NCBI RefSeq assembly: GCF_934295145.1
Contig: NZ_CAKRAS010000023.1
Location: 1-45,078, forward strand
DNA: 45,078 bases
Reading direction: 5' to 3'
Source: an uncultured Eubacterium sp.
GTDB lineage: Bacteria; Bacillota; Clostridia; Lachnospirales; Lachnospiraceae
The notes below the pieces were generated by a model. That model searched no databases. It worked only from the letters and a program-made list of their open reading frames with translations, and was not told the origin of the DNA. Of the stretch, positions 16,134-24,409 are shown in pieces (positions within the stretch are counted from its first letter, which is position 1; each line of letters opens with the position of its first letter). The position numbers were made by a program, and so were the translations under genes.

Positions 16134-19046
16134 CTATTTTTTCATTTTTTCATTTTTGTGATACTTTCGGTTGCTTCTTTTCAACAGGATAAAAACACCT
16201 GCTGCAGCCGCTGCCAGACCGCAGCTCAGTACCACATAACTTACGACTGGATTTCCACCTGTCATCGGCAAGTCAAAAGTTACACTGTTTCCAACTGTCA
16301 GGCTTATATTATAGAAGCAATATTTTCCAGATACCTCATCAAACAAGGCTTGTGTCGGATCCGCACCATTTCTCTGAATCTCCTCCCAGGTCATTTCCAT
16401 TGGAAGTGTCACCTCAATCGGCTCCTTCAGCAGACTTCTTCCGTCTACCGTCTGTATCTCCGTGATCACATACTTTTGAGAAACAAGCTGCTCCCAGACG
16501 ATCTTACCATCCGCATCTGTCTGCGCCTCATACTCTGTTCCATCTGTTTGACCTGTCATTTTAAACCTTACCCCAGACAGAGGTGCTCTGCTTCCATCTG
16601 TTTCTTCTTTATATATAGTAACGCTTCCATACTGTGGCTCATCATATGCTTCCACTTTCAGATTAGCTGCTTCGATTTTTCCATCTATGACCCGGCTGCC
16701 ATCATAAACCTGTGTCTTTCCACCGTTTGCTTCCTGACGGATCACAGCTGTAAGTCCTTCTGTGACCTCCGCATTTCCCGCTTTATTTGTCACAAAATGC
16801 ATATGACCAGATTTCTGAAAATATAACGGTGCACTCACTTCCCTTATCTGATAGGTTCCCACCGGATACACCGTTCTGCCTTCCGTATCCTGATAAAACG
16901 CATCAGACCGAAAAAACTGTCCGTCATTTGTCTGGTACTCTGCTACAACCTGCTGATCTTCATTACAATTGAAAGTGCCGTTTTCATTTGTTTTAAAATA
17001 CCATTTTCTGACTGCAGAATCAATCGTTCCATCCGTATTTGCAAAATAGCTCAGTTCAAAGATCGCACCACGGACCGAAGCTGTTCCGGATGCCGTTACG
17101 GATCCGGTTCTCCGATCAAGTTTCTGGAGTAGCAGCGCAAACGGATTGTCCCCCGGTTTTTCTTTACAGGTAAACGTCGTTGTCTCATTTGATCTTATCT
17201 CAACCGTATGGATACCAGCTTCTGCCTGACTGTCTTCTTTTTCGTTACAGAGTTCATACCCCGCAGGTGCGGTTACTTCTTTTACATAATAGATACCCGC
17301 ATACAGTCCGATTTCATTGGAATTTCCATCTGCATCCGTCGTCAGAGTTTCCAGTCTGTTATGGTCTGCTTTTGCATCCTCCACGCTCCCGTAGATTCCA
17401 TACACCGCGCCATTCAGACTGTAACATGCATTTTTATCCGTGATTCCCGGATTTGCAGAAATCTTTTTCATATTCAGAAAGCCTTTTTTCGGTCGGTCCG
17501 TATAATCAACTTCTACTGCCTCTGTATTCAGGTCAAACGTTTCTTCCCATACCGTCTCATTTAATTCATACCCTTCCGGTGCCTGACGCTCCACAACTTT
17601 CCATGTATGCCTTGTCTGTTCTTTTAAATCTGCAAGTGCCTGATCCACTTTTTCTTTTACATTATTTCTGGCGGTATTGTATGCCTGATTCCACTCACTA
17701 GAAACCAGCACCGGCTGTGTATCTTCATAATAAGAAGTATACAGCACGTCTCCCCTCCAGTGATATGCTGCTTTTCCATCATTGTCAGTTGTGACAGATG
17801 CAGCTTTCACTCCATCCATATAAACATCAAATACAGCATTTGCAAGCGGCTCGCCTGTATCAGAGTCCGTCTTCTCAATGTGCAGATCAAATGCCGGCGA
17901 AACAGCCTCACGGGCTTTGTATTTTGCATTCAGATATTCATTTCTGTCAACGATCACCCGAACAGAACCGTAATCCGGTGTAATTGCTGAATTCCACAGT
18001 GCCACTGCCTGACGACGCTTATCCGTTGCTTCATATACGAGTACCCCTTCGTTTCCTGATGGCACTGTATTTTTTGTAAAATTGATCGTAAACGATTTTC
18101 CTGCTGCCGATGCATCTGTACGAATCCAGATTCCATCGTTATTTCCCTTTGTTACCTGTACTCCGCTGGGACTGTTAAAAGTCAGGTCTTTCGTCGCGCT
18201 GCCCGTATCCGGCACCCAGCAGGACTGTCCTGCTGAAATATGTATGATCTGTCCGTCATAAGACGGCATCTTATGATACTCGCTTACTTTCGCCCATACT
18301 CCGCGAATTGCCGCCTGCACTTTTTCCTTCGTATCCAGATGTGTGCAGACATGTGCGGATTTTTCCGCTCCATTTGTCAGTAAATACCGGCCCGCCTCTG
18401 ACGGACTTTCACTGCTCGTGATCTCTGACCAGACCAGATTTTGAATCAATGCGTACGTACAGTTAGCATCCCCCGGAAAATAACTTCTCGCAAAATAAAC
18501 TGCTTTGCTCAGATTATTACTCTTTGCCCAGCTCCAGCCAAAACGGTTTTTTATCCACTGCAAGGCATCTCCGTTATTTGCCAGTGCGTAGTTTACACCA
18601 CTTCCCACATTTCCGATAACCTGCGACGGTTCCATGCACCAGCACCAGCTGTTATTCAGATACAAAATCGATTCTTTACAATCATAAGCTCCGCTCGGAT
18701 AATATCCTGCAAACATCTGCTTCGTACTCTTTGTCAGCGTCGTATTTTTTGCCGCAAATGTTGCTATATTCCATGCCAGTTCTAACTGGTCCTGACTTTC
18801 TATCTGCTCCAGCCCGTCATTTTGTGCCTGTTTCCGAGTTTCTTCCGGATTCTGATTTTGACTTTCCGGCAGTTTCAGATTCTCACTCTGTTCTTTCGTC
18901 TCAGTTTCATTCTGATTTTCCATCTGCCATTCATTAACCTCTGCCGCATATGTCATAACAGAACCAGCCCCTATCGGCAAAGTGGATCCGCAAAGCAGCA
19001 TACCGGACGCAAGCGCACAGAAAATCCGTTTTATTCGTTTTCTCAT
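16134..19046 (-). CDS. LPXTG-anchored thioester-domain adhesin (pilus tip-type)
   Basis: Surface protein, probably the tip or ancillary adhesin of the pilus encoded by the same operon. I start it at the ATG complementary to 19044-19046 (AGGGAGGAC upstream), giving 970 residues with a signal peptide (about 1-34), a Gln/Glu/Asn-rich linker (about 40-90) and a globular N-terminal domain. That domain holds WCWCMEP (cysteines 135 and 137) and ALIQNLVWSE (Gln202), matching the Cys and Gln-x3-W signatures of thioester domains that bind host or surface groups covalently. Four Cna-B/SpaA-like repeats follow, with typical endings such as YYVKEVTAPAGY, YQIREVSAP and YVITEIQT. The sorting signal LPMTG is at 926-930, then a hydrophobic helix and a basic tail. 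Which cysteine forms the thioester is uncertain. Confidence 0.85.
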   Translation of the reverse strand: MRKRIKRIFCALASGMLLCGSTLPIGAGSVMTYAAEVNEWQMENQNETETKEQSENLKLPESQNQNPEETRKQAQNDGLEQIESQDQLELAWNIATFAAKNTTLTKSTKQMFAGYYPSGAYDCKESILYLNNSWCWCMEPSQVIGNVGSGVNYALANNGDALQWIKNRFGWSWAKSNNLSKAVYFARSYFPGDANCTYALIQNLVWSEITSSESPSEAGRYLLTNGAEKSAHVCTHLDTKEKVQAAIRGVWAKVSEYHKMPSYDGQIIHISAGQSCWVPDTGSATKDLTFNSPSGVQVTKGNNDGIWIRTDASAAGKSFTINFTKNTVPSGNEGVLVYEATDKRRQAVALWNSAITPDYGSVRVIVDRNEYLNAKYKAREAVSPAFDLHIEKTDSDTGEPLANAVFDVYMDGVKAASVTTDNDGKAAYHWRGDVLYTSYYEDTQPVLVSSEWNQAYNTARNNVKEKVDQALADLKEQTRHTWKVVERQAPEGYELNETVWEETFDLNTEAVEVDYTDRPKKGFLNMKKISANPGITDKNACYSLNGAVYGIYGSVEDAKADHNRLETLTTDADGNSNEIGLYAGIYYVKEVTAPAGYELCNEKEDSQAEAGIHTVEIRSNETTTFTCKEKPGDNPFALLLQKLDRRTGSVTASGTASVRGAIFELSYFANTDGTIDSAVRKWYFKTNENGTFNCNEDQQVVAEYQTNDGQFFRSDAFYQDTEGRTVYPVGTYQIREVSAPLYFQKSGHMHFVTNKAGNAEVTEGLTAVIRQEANGGKTQVYDGSRVIDGKIEAANLKVEAYDEPQYGSVTIYKEETDGSRAPLSGVRFKMTGQTDGTEYEAQTDADGKIVWEQLVSQKYVITEIQTVDGRSLLKEPIEVTLPMEMTWEEIQRNGADPTQALFDEVSGKYCFYNISLTVGNSVTFDLPMTGGNPVVSYVVLSCGLAAAAAGVFILLKRSNRKYHKNEKMKK

Positions 19047-19059
19047 TTCCAGTCCTCCC

Positions 19060-19938
19060 TTACTGCACTTTTCCGCCGGTAAAATAATAACCGTACGCAT
19101 GTCCGTTATAGCCAAGATCTACTTTTCCATTGGCAACATACCAGATTCCTTTTTCATTCTGTGCCACACCGTTATAGCTGAAATTTACTTTTCCATCCTG
19201 CAGATAAAACCATCCATTTTCGTTTTTCGCAAGACCGTTATAAGAAAAATCTACCAGCCCATTCCGTATTTTCCACCAGCCATTTTCATTTTTCGCGATC
19301 GTATCCGCATCCGCATCAAAAACACCCTTTTTGATATAAAGCCATCCGCCAGAATTTGTCAGACCAATTGTATCTTTGACCACATTTGTATAAGACTCAT
19401 TCACAGCCCCCTGCGCAATCCAGTATATTCCATTTTCATCTGTACCAAGTCCTGTATATGCCCCGTCAACTTTTCCATCCAGCAAATAGCGGCGCTGGCT
19501 TCGATATCTGACAACGGTCTGATTTGCCGTGCAATCCAGTTTTCCGTCTACAAATTCAAATGCACCGTCCGTTGTACTGTATACACCACTGGAAGTGTCT
19601 ACCCAGCCATTTACCACATGCCACCAGCCGTCTCCATTTGGTGTCAGAATAGAATCTGTATTTTTCACTGTTCCCCTGTCAATGTAGCCCCATATGCCCG
19701 CGGATGTCTTCTCCAACACACGGGAGGACATTGTTCCGTCGGTTTTATTTCCATCGTATACATATTGATTCTGCTCATTGATTCCCTGAGTCACTTTCTT
19801 CCACGTGACCCCTGCCTCTGCAGCATGTGCCTGCCACGGAAGCAGAATCTGCAGACTTAATATTCCGCAGGCGGCCAGCCACAAACATGCTTTTTTTGTA
19901 CGATTTGTACCTTTTTGCATTTGTTTCAATTTTTCCAC
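19060..19938 (-). CDS. Secreted protein of cell-wall/glucan-binding-type repeats
   Basis: Exported protein of 292 residues with a signal peptide (ACLWLAACGILSLQILLPW, then cleavage near QAHA). The rest is almost wholly repeats of about 20 residues of the form ENGWWKIRNGLVDFSYNGLA and ENGWFYLQDGKVNFSYNGVA, related to the choline/glucan-binding repeat superfamily. It has no LPXTG motif, membrane helix or enzymatic domain. It starts at a GTG with AAAGG upstream and ends 13 bp before the adhesin gene. Such repeats in other proteins bind wall teichoic acid or glucans, so it may attach non-covalently to the wall or to the pilus. The ligand and role are unknown. Confidence 0.75.
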   Translation of the reverse strand: MEKLKQMQKGTNRTKKACLWLAACGILSLQILLPWQAHAAEAGVTWKKVTQGINEQNQYVYDGNKTDGTMSSRVLEKTSAGIWGYIDRGTVKNTDSILTPNGDGWWHVVNGWVDTSSGVYSTTDGAFEFVDGKLDCTANQTVVRYRSQRRYLLDGKVDGAYTGLGTDENGIYWIAQGAVNESYTNVVKDTIGLTNSGGWLYIKKGVFDADADTIAKNENGWWKIRNGLVDFSYNGLAKNENGWFYLQDGKVNFSYNGVAQNEKGIWYVANGKVDLGYNGHAYGYYFTGGKVQ

Positions 19939-20022
19939 CTCATACCTTTTCTAAACTTTTTGGCAAAACATCTTTTGTACTTATCTCATTTTTACTTTTA
20001 TTCAAGTCGAACGTCTGATTCC

Positions 20023-20706
20023 TCAGACATCCCGCACACAGTAAACTACATACCGATATTTGCCACCGGAACGATAGGGATGACAGGTGATTAGAGTAAT
20101 CATATCTTTCCCCTCCTGAATCTTCACCTTTTCACTGTCGTCCGGTTCTATCACTTCTACATTTTCCACGCGATAATTAAGCGTTTCCCATAGATTTGTC
20201 ACATTTACCACATCTCCTGCACACAGTTTTTCGATTTCCTTGAAAAATTTGTTTTTCTTCCATCCCCGGTGTCCGGCAATTACACTGTTTGTATTATTTC
20301 CGCCTATCGGAACAGATGTCCCGCCAAGCACCGCTGCTCCACGCTCCATGTTTTCTGGCGAAGCACCCAGATACAGCGGTAATTGACAGTTCATCGCCGG
20401 TATCGCAATATATCCAAATAAATCTGTTTCCAGATTTTCCAACATTTTCGGTGGATGTGTTACAGTCTCCTCATCCTTAAATTCAGCCTGTCCATTTTCA
20501 AACAGTTCCCGATTATACCGGCAGATTTCATTCCACAATGCATTCCTCTTTTCATCATCCAACACATGATCCTGAATTTTTTGAATCTCAGAAGCTCCGT
20601 TCTGCTGTACTTTCACCGCCTCTAGTTTTGGAATCAAAATCACCATGATACCACATAAGATCAGGCCAAACCCGAGCACTTTCCGAGCAGATCGTCTCTT
20701 ACCCAC
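20023..20706 (-). CDS. Second sortase of the pilus operon (no DPF lid)
   Basis: Membrane-anchored transpeptidase. One N-terminal transmembrane helix (VLGFGLILCGIMVILIP) precedes a sortase domain with catalytic His in VIAGHRG, Cys in LITCHPY and Arg in GKYRYVVY (residues 146, 208 and 218 from this start). The TLITC and IPAMNCQLPLYLG signatures are class C-like, but the DPF/DPW lid seen in the neighbouring sortase is absent. The start is ambiguous: a TTG at 20742 has no ribosome binding site, while the GTG at 20706 overlaps the previous stop (GTGGGTAA) with GGAAGCGG upstream, so I prefer the latter. It may anchor the finished pilus or attach the adhesin; that is inference. Confidence 0.85.
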   Translation of the reverse strand: MGKRRSARKVLGFGLILCGIMVILIPKLEAVKVQQNGASEIQKIQDHVLDDEKRNALWNEICRYNRELFENGQAEFKDEETVTHPPKMLENLETDLFGYIAIPAMNCQLPLYLGASPENMERGAAVLGGTSVPIGGNNTNSVIAGHRGWKKNKFFKEIEKLCAGDVVNVTNLWETLNYRVENVEVIEPDDSEKVKIQEGKDMITLITCHPYRSGGKYRYVVYCVRDV

Positions 20707-21622
20707 TTCTGTCACCGCTTCCAATACTGTCTCTTCCTTCAAAAATGCGTCTGCGCGATCGTTTTCTTTTCTGTATCATCATATGACTGATCACCGTTAC
20801 TGCTACAATCGCCACGCCTGCTGTCAATGCCCGTCTGTAATTTTTCATCCAATCGGATTCCAAGGTTCCGACTACTGCATCTTTCCCTGACTTCTCCGTG
20901 AAACCGGGCAGATCATCTTTTGCCCTCTCCCCGGTTACTACAAGACGCTGTGTATTCACGCCATACGGCGTACATGTCAGAAGTGAGACCAGATCCCGGT
21001 CTTTCTGTGCCAACAGCATATCCGTCTCATCCGGCCATATCACCTGGATTTCACATACCCGATAAGCAAAAATCTGCTCCAGTACATGAAGGTAAAACAA
21101 ATCACCTTCTTCTAATTCAGTAAGATCACTGAACATTTTTGATGTACTGACCCCGGAATGTGCCGAGATCACCGGTCTGCAGCCAAAATCTCCCGCTGGC
21201 AGGGCTGAATTTTGCAAGTGTCCCGCACCGCACTTCAGCACCCGTTCAGAGGTACCGTGATATACCGGAAGATATACCTGAATTTTAGGGATTTCCACAA
21301 AACACATCAGCCCATCCTCATTCCTTCGCAATGCCGTCTCATACAATTTCTTCAAAGACGTTCCTGTTTCTTTTTCCGTTGCGACAAAAGGATCCGTCAA
21401 TGTCACCACTGAATCTGCCAGTGCTTTATTATATTGTCTCACCAGATTCCATTGCCGCTCTGTCTCTCCGGCATCCGCCGTTCCGGTGTCACGCTCGTAC
21501 ACTTTTACTTCCGACTGTACCGTCCGGTCATATGCCCAGTTACTGATCCATGGATAAAACGCCATACCGAGTCCTCCACAGACAAGCAGAATTGCCACAG
21601 CTGCTCTTATCTTATTTTTCAT
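20699..21622 (-). CDS. Class C sortase (pilin polymerase)
   Basis: Joins pilin subunits by cutting LPXTG-type signals and forming isopeptide bonds to a pilin lysine, at the outer face of the membrane. The 307-residue protein has an N-terminal helix (AAVAILLVCGGLGMAFYPWI), the class C lid motif DPF (77-79), catalytic His155 (ISAHSG), Cys217 (LLTCTPYG) and Arg226 (NTQRLVV). A second transmembrane helix near 265-285 (ALTAGVAIVAVTVISHMMI) and a basic tail match class C topology. I start it at the ATG inside the last codons of the pilin gene (11-nt overlap), implying translational coupling; a frame 7 codons longer has no better ribosome binding site. Confidence 0.92.
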   Translation of the reverse strand: MKNKIRAAVAILLVCGGLGMAFYPWISNWAYDRTVQSEVKVYERDTGTADAGETERQWNLVRQYNKALADSVVTLTDPFVATEKETGTSLKKLYETALRRNEDGLMCFVEIPKIQVYLPVYHGTSERVLKCGAGHLQNSALPAGDFGCRPVISAHSGVSTSKMFSDLTELEEGDLFYLHVLEQIFAYRVCEIQVIWPDETDMLLAQKDRDLVSLLTCTPYGVNTQRLVVTGERAKDDLPGFTEKSGKDAVVGTLESDWMKNYRRALTAGVAIVAVTVISHMMIQKRKRSRRRIFEGRDSIGSGDRSG

Positions 21623-24026
21623 GCATCTCTTTTTTTCGTACAACCAGGCAATAACCGCCTGCTACCGCAATTGCGCCGAGGATTGTCACCAGATACATTC
21701 CTTTTCCACCTGTCTGTGGAAGCAGAAAACCTTTGGTATTATTAACAGACAACAATACCGCTCCATTCTGATCCGTCATATTGGCCGAAATATCATCTAC
21801 GGTTGCGCTCGCCGGTTTGATTTTTCCGACGTACATATCCGTCTTTCCGATGGTACGTCCATTTGCCTGTTCCGCAGCCGGCACTCCAGCCTCTGTACCA
21901 AACAGTTCATCCATCTGCTCCGTGACAAGATTCTCATTTTCGTCATAGATTCCACCCTGATAATTTTCTACAATTGCTTTTACAGCCTCCGCATCCATGC
22001 CGGTCACTCCAGCCACTGAAGCAATAACATCGCGGTCTGTCGAAGAAATATCAATTACAATCTGGTTTTTCAGAAGATTGTAACCATCGTCTGTCTCAAT
22101 CTCTGTCAGCTGATAAGTATCTGCCTCTGTACCATTTACGATCAGTTTTCCGTCTGCTACTGCCGGAGTAAACGCAGTTGCTTTTTTGGGATCTGTCGTT
22201 TTTCCGGTGACATAGTACACGCCATCCTTCTCTGTCGACTTCTCTGCCACTACATAATATGCATCCGTACTGTTATATAATTTGAATTTTACATGATCAA
22301 ATCTTCCTTTCTGATCAGAAAACGTCTTCGTCAGATTCAATCCATAGGAATACACGTAATTACGGTCTTCCAGCATATTGTAAAAGCCATCGGAAGTACG
22401 GCTCCAGATCAGACTTACATTGTTTGGGTTTCCCTCGTCTCCTAAAATGACAGACTCATCCGAATTAACGGTTGCCGTATAATATACAACCATGTAATAA
22501 TCTGACAGCCCATGTTCCAGTCCTTTCACATTCTGCAGACCCTGGTTAATCACGCGAAGTCCTTCCTCTGTCAGGGATACTATCATTCGGGTGCATCCAT
22601 CTGAGGTATGCGCTCCGGTATTTGGATCCTGAATAGTCACATCCACGTAATTCTGTGAATAGTCACCGGAAGCCAGATTCCACAAAAGCGCCGCATTCGC
22701 TGTATTGTTTGCATTGGCATCTGCCATATTGTCATAAAAAGCAATCTTCACATCTTTTCCGTACACAATGCCTTTGGACAAGGTATCTGTAAAAGTGTAT
22801 TCACTCAGATACGTTGCCTGTGAACTGATATGTGGCAGTTTTGATACCAGAATGTAATCCAGCAAATCACCTTCGGAAGCAGTTGTTGTATCACGGTAGG
22901 AAAAATCCGTACTGATCGCGGTTCCATCTTTTCCGGCTGTCACCCCATCACTGGTATATCCACCACGATTTGCCACATAAGCAGCCTTTGTCTTATCGCC
23001 TTCGTTCCCGCCCTGCTCTGGTCCGTGGTAAACCACAAGCGACTCTGAATCATTGCGTGACACGTAGTCTGCTCCCGCGTGGACACTTTTGTTTTTATCC
23101 GTTCCTGACGCAGTCTGCCCATTGGCAGATACCGTATTGCTGTACGCATTCCGCACACTCTTATCCAGCGTTGGATTCCCGGTCTGGTTTTTTGGATAAA
23201 CAGACATATCGTACAACCAGTAATCTCCCCCATTTGTTCCCTCATTTGTAAACGGCAGCTGCACAAACCACGGATTTACCGTTTCTGTCACCTGCTCCGG
23301 TACTTCTGTCTCAACAAAAAGATACAATCCCAGATCCAGGTCTTCGATGGATGTAACGCCATTTGTATTTGTCTTTGGCAGGTTTATTACCCCTTTTGCC
23401 GCAGTCTGATCCGTGGTAGAATCCATTGTTCCATAATCGTACAGATAACTTTCCAGTGCATTTTTTGCAGATACATTATCCGCTTTCAAAATCGCCGCCA
23501 GTGCATCTGAAATCTGCTGGCTGGTAAAGTGCCAGACTCCTGTATTCTGACAGGGCTCTGCCTCCGCCGCAGATGCCATATGAATGCTGTCTGCCTTTGT
23601 CAGTTCAAGTATTTCCGCAAGCTTTTCCGGAATTTCATACACTAATTCCACCACTGTTTTTGTTCCGTTATTCACACTGTGTGTCTCCACATTTCCCACA
23701 CGCAGACAGGAAAACTGCACGCCGGAAACCGCATAATCCGCCAGTTTTTTTTCAATCTCTGCATTCGTCTCTCCAGTTGCTCTCACACTTTCCGAGGTGA
23801 AATCTCCTGCTGCTTCCGCCGCTGTCAGATCATACTTATGAATCGTTACAGATCCACGTCTTGTGACATCAATAATGTCATTGTCCCTCAATGCGTCCAT
23901 TACAGCACTCTGACTTGCCACTCCTGTGCCTCCAGCTGCCAGAACGGACTGTGCCAATGGTGCTGCCCCCAGAACCAACGCCAGTGTCATTGCTCCCAGC
24001 ATCGTAAGTAATTGTTTTTTCTTCAT
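21612..24026 (-). CDS. Major pilin (backbone subunit, LPQTG)
   Basis: Structural subunit of a sortase-assembled pilus. The ATG complementary to 24024-24026 (AGGAG and AAAGGAA upstream) gives 804 residues; the reading frame remains open upstream but runs back through the promoter. The signal peptide ends near residue 31. The N-terminal domain starts GSVTIHKYDLTAAE; Lys64 is a candidate for an internal isopeptide bond. The pilin motif W270LYDMSVYPK279N is a close match to WxxxVxVYPK, so Lys279 should be the polymerisation nucleophile. A C-terminal E-box type segment (YQLTEIETDDGYNLL) and LPQTG (769-773), a hydrophobic helix and the tail VVRKKEMHEK follow. Domain architecture resembles FimA/SpaA-type pilins. 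Confidence 0.92.
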   Translation of the reverse strand: MKKKQLLTMLGAMTLALVLGAAPLAQSVLAAGGTGVASQSAVMDALRDNDIIDVTRRGSVTIHKYDLTAAEAAGDFTSESVRATGETNAEIEKKLADYAVSGVQFSCLRVGNVETHSVNNGTKTVVELVYEIPEKLAEILELTKADSIHMASAAEAEPCQNTGVWHFTSQQISDALAAILKADNVSAKNALESYLYDYGTMDSTTDQTAAKGVINLPKTNTNGVTSIEDLDLGLYLFVETEVPEQVTETVNPWFVQLPFTNEGTNGGDYWLYDMSVYPKNQTGNPTLDKSVRNAYSNTVSANGQTASGTDKNKSVHAGADYVSRNDSESLVVYHGPEQGGNEGDKTKAAYVANRGGYTSDGVTAGKDGTAISTDFSYRDTTTASEGDLLDYILVSKLPHISSQATYLSEYTFTDTLSKGIVYGKDVKIAFYDNMADANANNTANAALLWNLASGDYSQNYVDVTIQDPNTGAHTSDGCTRMIVSLTEEGLRVINQGLQNVKGLEHGLSDYYMVVYYTATVNSDESVILGDEGNPNNVSLIWSRTSDGFYNMLEDRNYVYSYGLNLTKTFSDQKGRFDHVKFKLYNSTDAYYVVAEKSTEKDGVYYVTGKTTDPKKATAFTPAVADGKLIVNGTEADTYQLTEIETDDGYNLLKNQIVIDISSTDRDVIASVAGVTGMDAEAVKAIVENYQGGIYDENENLVTEQMDELFGTEAGVPAAEQANGRTIGKTDMYVGKIKPASATVDDISANMTDQNGAVLLSVNNTKGFLLPQTGGKGMYLVTILGAIAVAGGYCLVVRKKEMHEK

Positions 24027-24168
24027 GTTTTCATTCCTTTCTCCTGAAAATTTCTTTGCTGTCATCAAAATTGGATCTGCTGCCAAAAACGGCCAGAATT
24101 TTTTATCAAGATATGTCCGGTCAGGCAAACGAACTAACAGGAACTGTCTCTGCCTGAGATTTTGATGT
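24027..24168 (-). promoter_or_regulatory. Structured 5' leader of the pilus operon
   Basis: About 140 nt separate the inferred start site from the pilin ATG. It contains a 7-bp stem TCAGGCA/TGCCTGA (24121-24127 with 24151-24157) with an inner ACAG/CTGT stem, and outer ATCAA/TTGAT complementarity near the two flanks. The minus-strand order ends in an AT-rich stretch before the ribosome binding site. I do not recognise a known riboswitch class; it could be an RNA regulatory element or simply an untranslated leader. Confidence 0.4.
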
Positions 24169-24174
24169 GGCTCC

Positions 24175-24203
24175 AGTATATGCACCATGATACCGACTGT
24201 CAA
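24175..24203 (-). promoter_or_regulatory. Pilus operon promoter
   Basis: Minus-strand TTGACA (24198-24203), a 17-bp spacer and TATACT (24175-24180): a near-consensus housekeeping promoter for the five-gene operon. The divergent plus-strand promoter lies about 150 bp away. Confidence 0.85.
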
Positions 24204-24356
24204 TCCGGTTTTTTCCCCTCGTTTTTCGACTATACAAGTTGCACAAAAGCCGGTAAATCCTGTATTATCGCCCTTTTTCAACAAAAAAAATCGTTTTTGG
24301 TATTTTTTCAGATTTTGGATTTTTTGCAATTTTGTGAAATATTTTTTGTGCATGGA

Positions 24357-24385
24357 TTGGAAAAAAATATGCCCCATGCTACAAT
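24357..24385 (+). promoter_or_regulatory. Promoter of the FliB-family gene
   Basis: Plus-strand TTGGAA (24357-24362), a 17-bp spacer and TACAAT (24380-24385), 24 bp before the ATG. AAGGAAG provides the ribosome binding site. The stretch between here and the pilus promoter is very T/A-rich on both strands. Confidence 0.7.
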
Positions 24386-24409
24386 ACAGAAAAAAAGGAA
24401 GAACAAAAT

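Noticed and set aside
24027..24168. c-di-GMP riboswitch before the pilus operon
   Set aside because: c-di-GMP riboswitches can precede surface genes in Clostridia, but I could not find the conserved class I core or the class II pseudoknot sequences in this leader.
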